A DNA stretch of 64,000 bases, taken from NCBI GenBank assembly GCA_023634235.1, contig JAMKCF010000126.1, forward strand, positions 124,001-188,000. Reading direction: 5' to 3'. The position numbers and the translations under genes were made by a program. Position 1 is the first letter of the stretch, and every line of letters begins with the position of its first letter. The DNA comes from Pisaster brevispinus. Taxonomy: Eukaryota > Echinodermata > Asteroidea > Forcipulatida > Asteriidae. The notes beneath the pieces were generated by a model. It searched no databases. It was given only the letters and a program-made list of their open reading frames with translations, and had not been told where the DNA came from. Below, one piece after another: positions 62,461 through 64,000 of the stretch.

Positions 62461-64000
62461 AGGGGTAGGGCTGACATCCAGGCCGTTCGCCTCGACTACA
62501 GAATCGTCAGCAATTTTAAACTCACGGGAGAGGGAGCCCTTGAGACGGGCTTTCCAGTGGTACTAAACTTGTGCAGATCTGATATCGCCTTGAGGGTGAT
62601 TTGACCATCCTTATTTTGTTTTTGTCTCTTTGACAGCAAAAACGAGTTGAAGATGTTTTGCGTGGCGTTTGTAGCGTCCCCGCTTGCTGTTCTTTTCCGG
62701 TGTGAAGCCTGCCAGCAGCGGCAGTAAAAGTCTACTTTTCGGATGCAAGGATACCTAAGGCAGAGTTAGGTAAAAAGAACATCTCTCTAGCCTCCCTAGA
62801 TCGGGAGTTATTCCCAACCTCACCTCGAAATTATTTCTTGCTTCGCAGCCGGACCCTGGTTTTTTTTTCAATTTGTGTTAGGGGGGTGTAGGGCTGACAT
62901 CCAGGCCGCTCGCCTCGCCTACAGAATCGTCAGCAACCTTAAACTCACGGGAGAGGGAGCCCTTGAGACGGGCTTTCCAGTGGTACTAAACTTGTGCAGA
63001 TCCGATATCGCCTTGAGGGTGATTTGACCATCCTTATTTTGTTTTTGTCCCTTGACAGCAAAAACGAGTTGAAGATGTTTTGCGGGGCATTTGTAGCGTC
63101 CCCGCTTGCTGGTCTTTTCCTGTGTGAAGCCTGCCCGCAGCGGCCGTAAAAGTCTACTTTTCGGATGCAGGGATACCTAAGGCAGAGTACGGTCAAAAGA
63201 TCTTCTCTCTAGCCTCCCTAGATCGGGAGTTATTCCCAACCTCACCTCGAAATTATTTCGGGCCATTACCCCGGCCGGCAAGACCTTGCTTCGCAGCCGG
63301 CCCCTGGGTTTTTCAATTTCTGTTAGGGGTAGGGCTGACATCCAGGCCGCTCGCCTCGCCTACAGAATCGTCAGCAACCTTAAACTCACGGGAGAGGGAG
63401 CCCTTGAGACGGGCTTTCCAGTGGTACTAAACTTGTGCAGATCCGATATCGCCTTGAGGGTGATTTGACCATCCTCATTTTGTTTTTGTCTCTTTGACAG
63501 CAAAAACGAGTTGAAGATGTTTTGCGTGGCGTTTGTAGCGTCCCCGCTTGCTGTTCTTTTCCGGTGTGAAGCCTGCCCGCAGCGGCAGTAAAAGTCTACT
63601 TTTCAGATGCAAGGATACCTAAGGCAGAGTCAGGTAAAAAGAACATCTCTCTAGCCTCCCTAGATCGGGAGTTATTCCCAACCTCACCTCGAAATTATTT
63701 CTTGCTTCGCAGCCGGACCCTGGTTTTTTTTTTCAATTTCTGTTAGGGGGGGTGTAGGGCTGACATCCAGGCCGCTCGCCTCGCCTACAGAATCGTCAGC
63801 AACCTTAAACTCACGGGAGAGGGAGCCCTTGAGACGGGCTTTCCAGTGGTACTAAACTTGTGCAGAACCGATATCGCCTTGAGGGTGATTTGACCATCCT
63901 TATTTTGTTTTTGTCCCTTGACAGCAAAAACGAGTTGAAGATGTTTTGCGGGGCGTTTGTAGCGTCCCCGCTTGCTGGTCTTTTCCGGTGTGAAGCCTGC

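Larger units (their letters stand above)
32550..64000 (+). repeat. Satellite-like tandem array, about 72-73 monomers of about 425-443 bp, running off the right edge
   Basis: Head-to-tail monomers share landmarks in fixed order: TTGCTTCGCAGCCGG, a T tract plus CAATTTCTGTTAG plus a G tract, TAGGGCTGACATCCAGGCC, GAATCGTCAGCAACC, GGGAGAGGGAGCCCTTGAGA, GTGGTACTAAACTTGTGCAG, TGATTTGACCATCC, a T-rich tract ending GACAG, GAGTTGAAGATGTTTTGC, GTGTGAAGCC, TAAAAGTCTACTTTTCGGAT, CTCCCTAGATCGGGAGTTAT and CCTCGAAATTATTTC. The GTAGGGC landmark falls at 32611, 33029, 33456, 33881, 34307, 34736, 35158, 35601, 36027, 36469 and so on. Two classes: A, about 426 bp, and B, about 442 bp, which has a 26-bp insertion beginning GGGCCATTAC before TTGCTTCGCAG and a shorter T/G tract. 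Composition is clearly GC-richer than the flank. No gene is supported inside. Confidence 0.97.
35523..64000 (+). repeat. Irregular A/B higher-order part of the array
   Basis: The B insertion occurs near 35533, 36403, 36844, 37286, 38155, 39020, 39888, 40757, 41625, 42491, 43356, 44226, 45517, 46807, 47671, 48547, 49413, 50704, 51999, 52871, 53740, 54610, 55476, 56345, 57209, 57656, 58937, 59803, 60667, 61537, 62396 and 63266 (32 copies). Spacings are one (about 441), two (about 868) or three (about 1,291) monomers, two being the rule: the basic unit is an A-B dimer. Linked variants mark A (TCTCTTTGACAG, GCGTGGCG, CTGTTCTT, GCAAGGAT, GTAAAAAGAAC) and B (TCCCTTGACAG, GCGGGGCG, CTGGTCTT, GCAGGGAT, GTCAAAAGATC). 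Confidence 0.9.

Noticed and set aside
32984..63468. Repeated open frames of 60-118 codons on both strands of the tandem monomers as a multicopy gene family
   Set aside because: Classes A and B differ by one base in the TCTCTTT/TCCCTT tract, by a 26-bp insertion and by variable T and G runs, so no frame is conserved through the array. Frames occur on both strands and match no known domain.
32550..64000. CRISPR array, rDNA or 5S cluster, or telomere
   Set aside because: Repeats and spacing are far too long for CRISPR, there are no rRNA or 5S landmarks, and TTAGGG-like words occur only once per 430-bp monomer. I also found no match to the CENP-B box.

Overview
The window looks like a piece of a metazoan nuclear genome. 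A spliced gene with nine small exons and long AT-rich introns sits among many short non-autonomous DNA transposons, tRNA-derived SINEs and LINE tails. The frequent TACATGTA-type words and the style of the interspersed repeats suggest a marine deuterostome, most likely an echinoderm (perhaps a sea star). The species assignment is inference. There are no bacterial operons, CRISPR arrays or rRNA genes.

Left part (1-28 kb): the one gene I can support is a type I ferlin (dysferlin/myoferlin-like) on the minus strand. Its start codon is at 27648 and nine exons run leftward to 8460. They join in one frame (1,038 nt, 346 codons) and encode C2A, a Gly/Asp/Glu-rich linker, and C2B. The gene continues past the left edge inside an intron of at least 8.4 kb. 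Its introns hold two related DNA transposons (right part of one ending at 2275; 24908-26393), a 978-bp TIR element with a 6-bp target duplication (11511-12488), a TTAA-type MITE (5497-5953), a MITE family with CAGGGCCCAATTTCAT-type ends (12859-13059 and relatives), several SINEs and two LINE C-terminal remnants.

Middle (28-32.5 kb): a CpG-richer 5' flank of the ferlin gene, another MITE (29743-29984), and mostly unassigned sequence with only weak coding hints.

Right part (about 32.55-64 kb, leaving the window): more than 31 kb of satellite-like tandem array, about 72-73 head-to-tail monomers of about 425-443 bp. There are two monomer classes: A (about 426 bp) and B (about 442 bp, carrying a 26-bp GC-rich insertion). 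The left edge is A-only; further right A and B alternate in an irregular higher-order pattern (B-to-B distances of about 441, 868 and 1,291 bp), with local recent duplications of 864 and 1,296 bp.

The two observations I rate most worth following are the transposon pair with matching 14-bp termini, each filled with its own reiterated near-palindromic motif, and the two-class satellite array that begins about 5 kb upstream of the ferlin start codon. Coordinates of splice sites and terminal repeats were read by eye.
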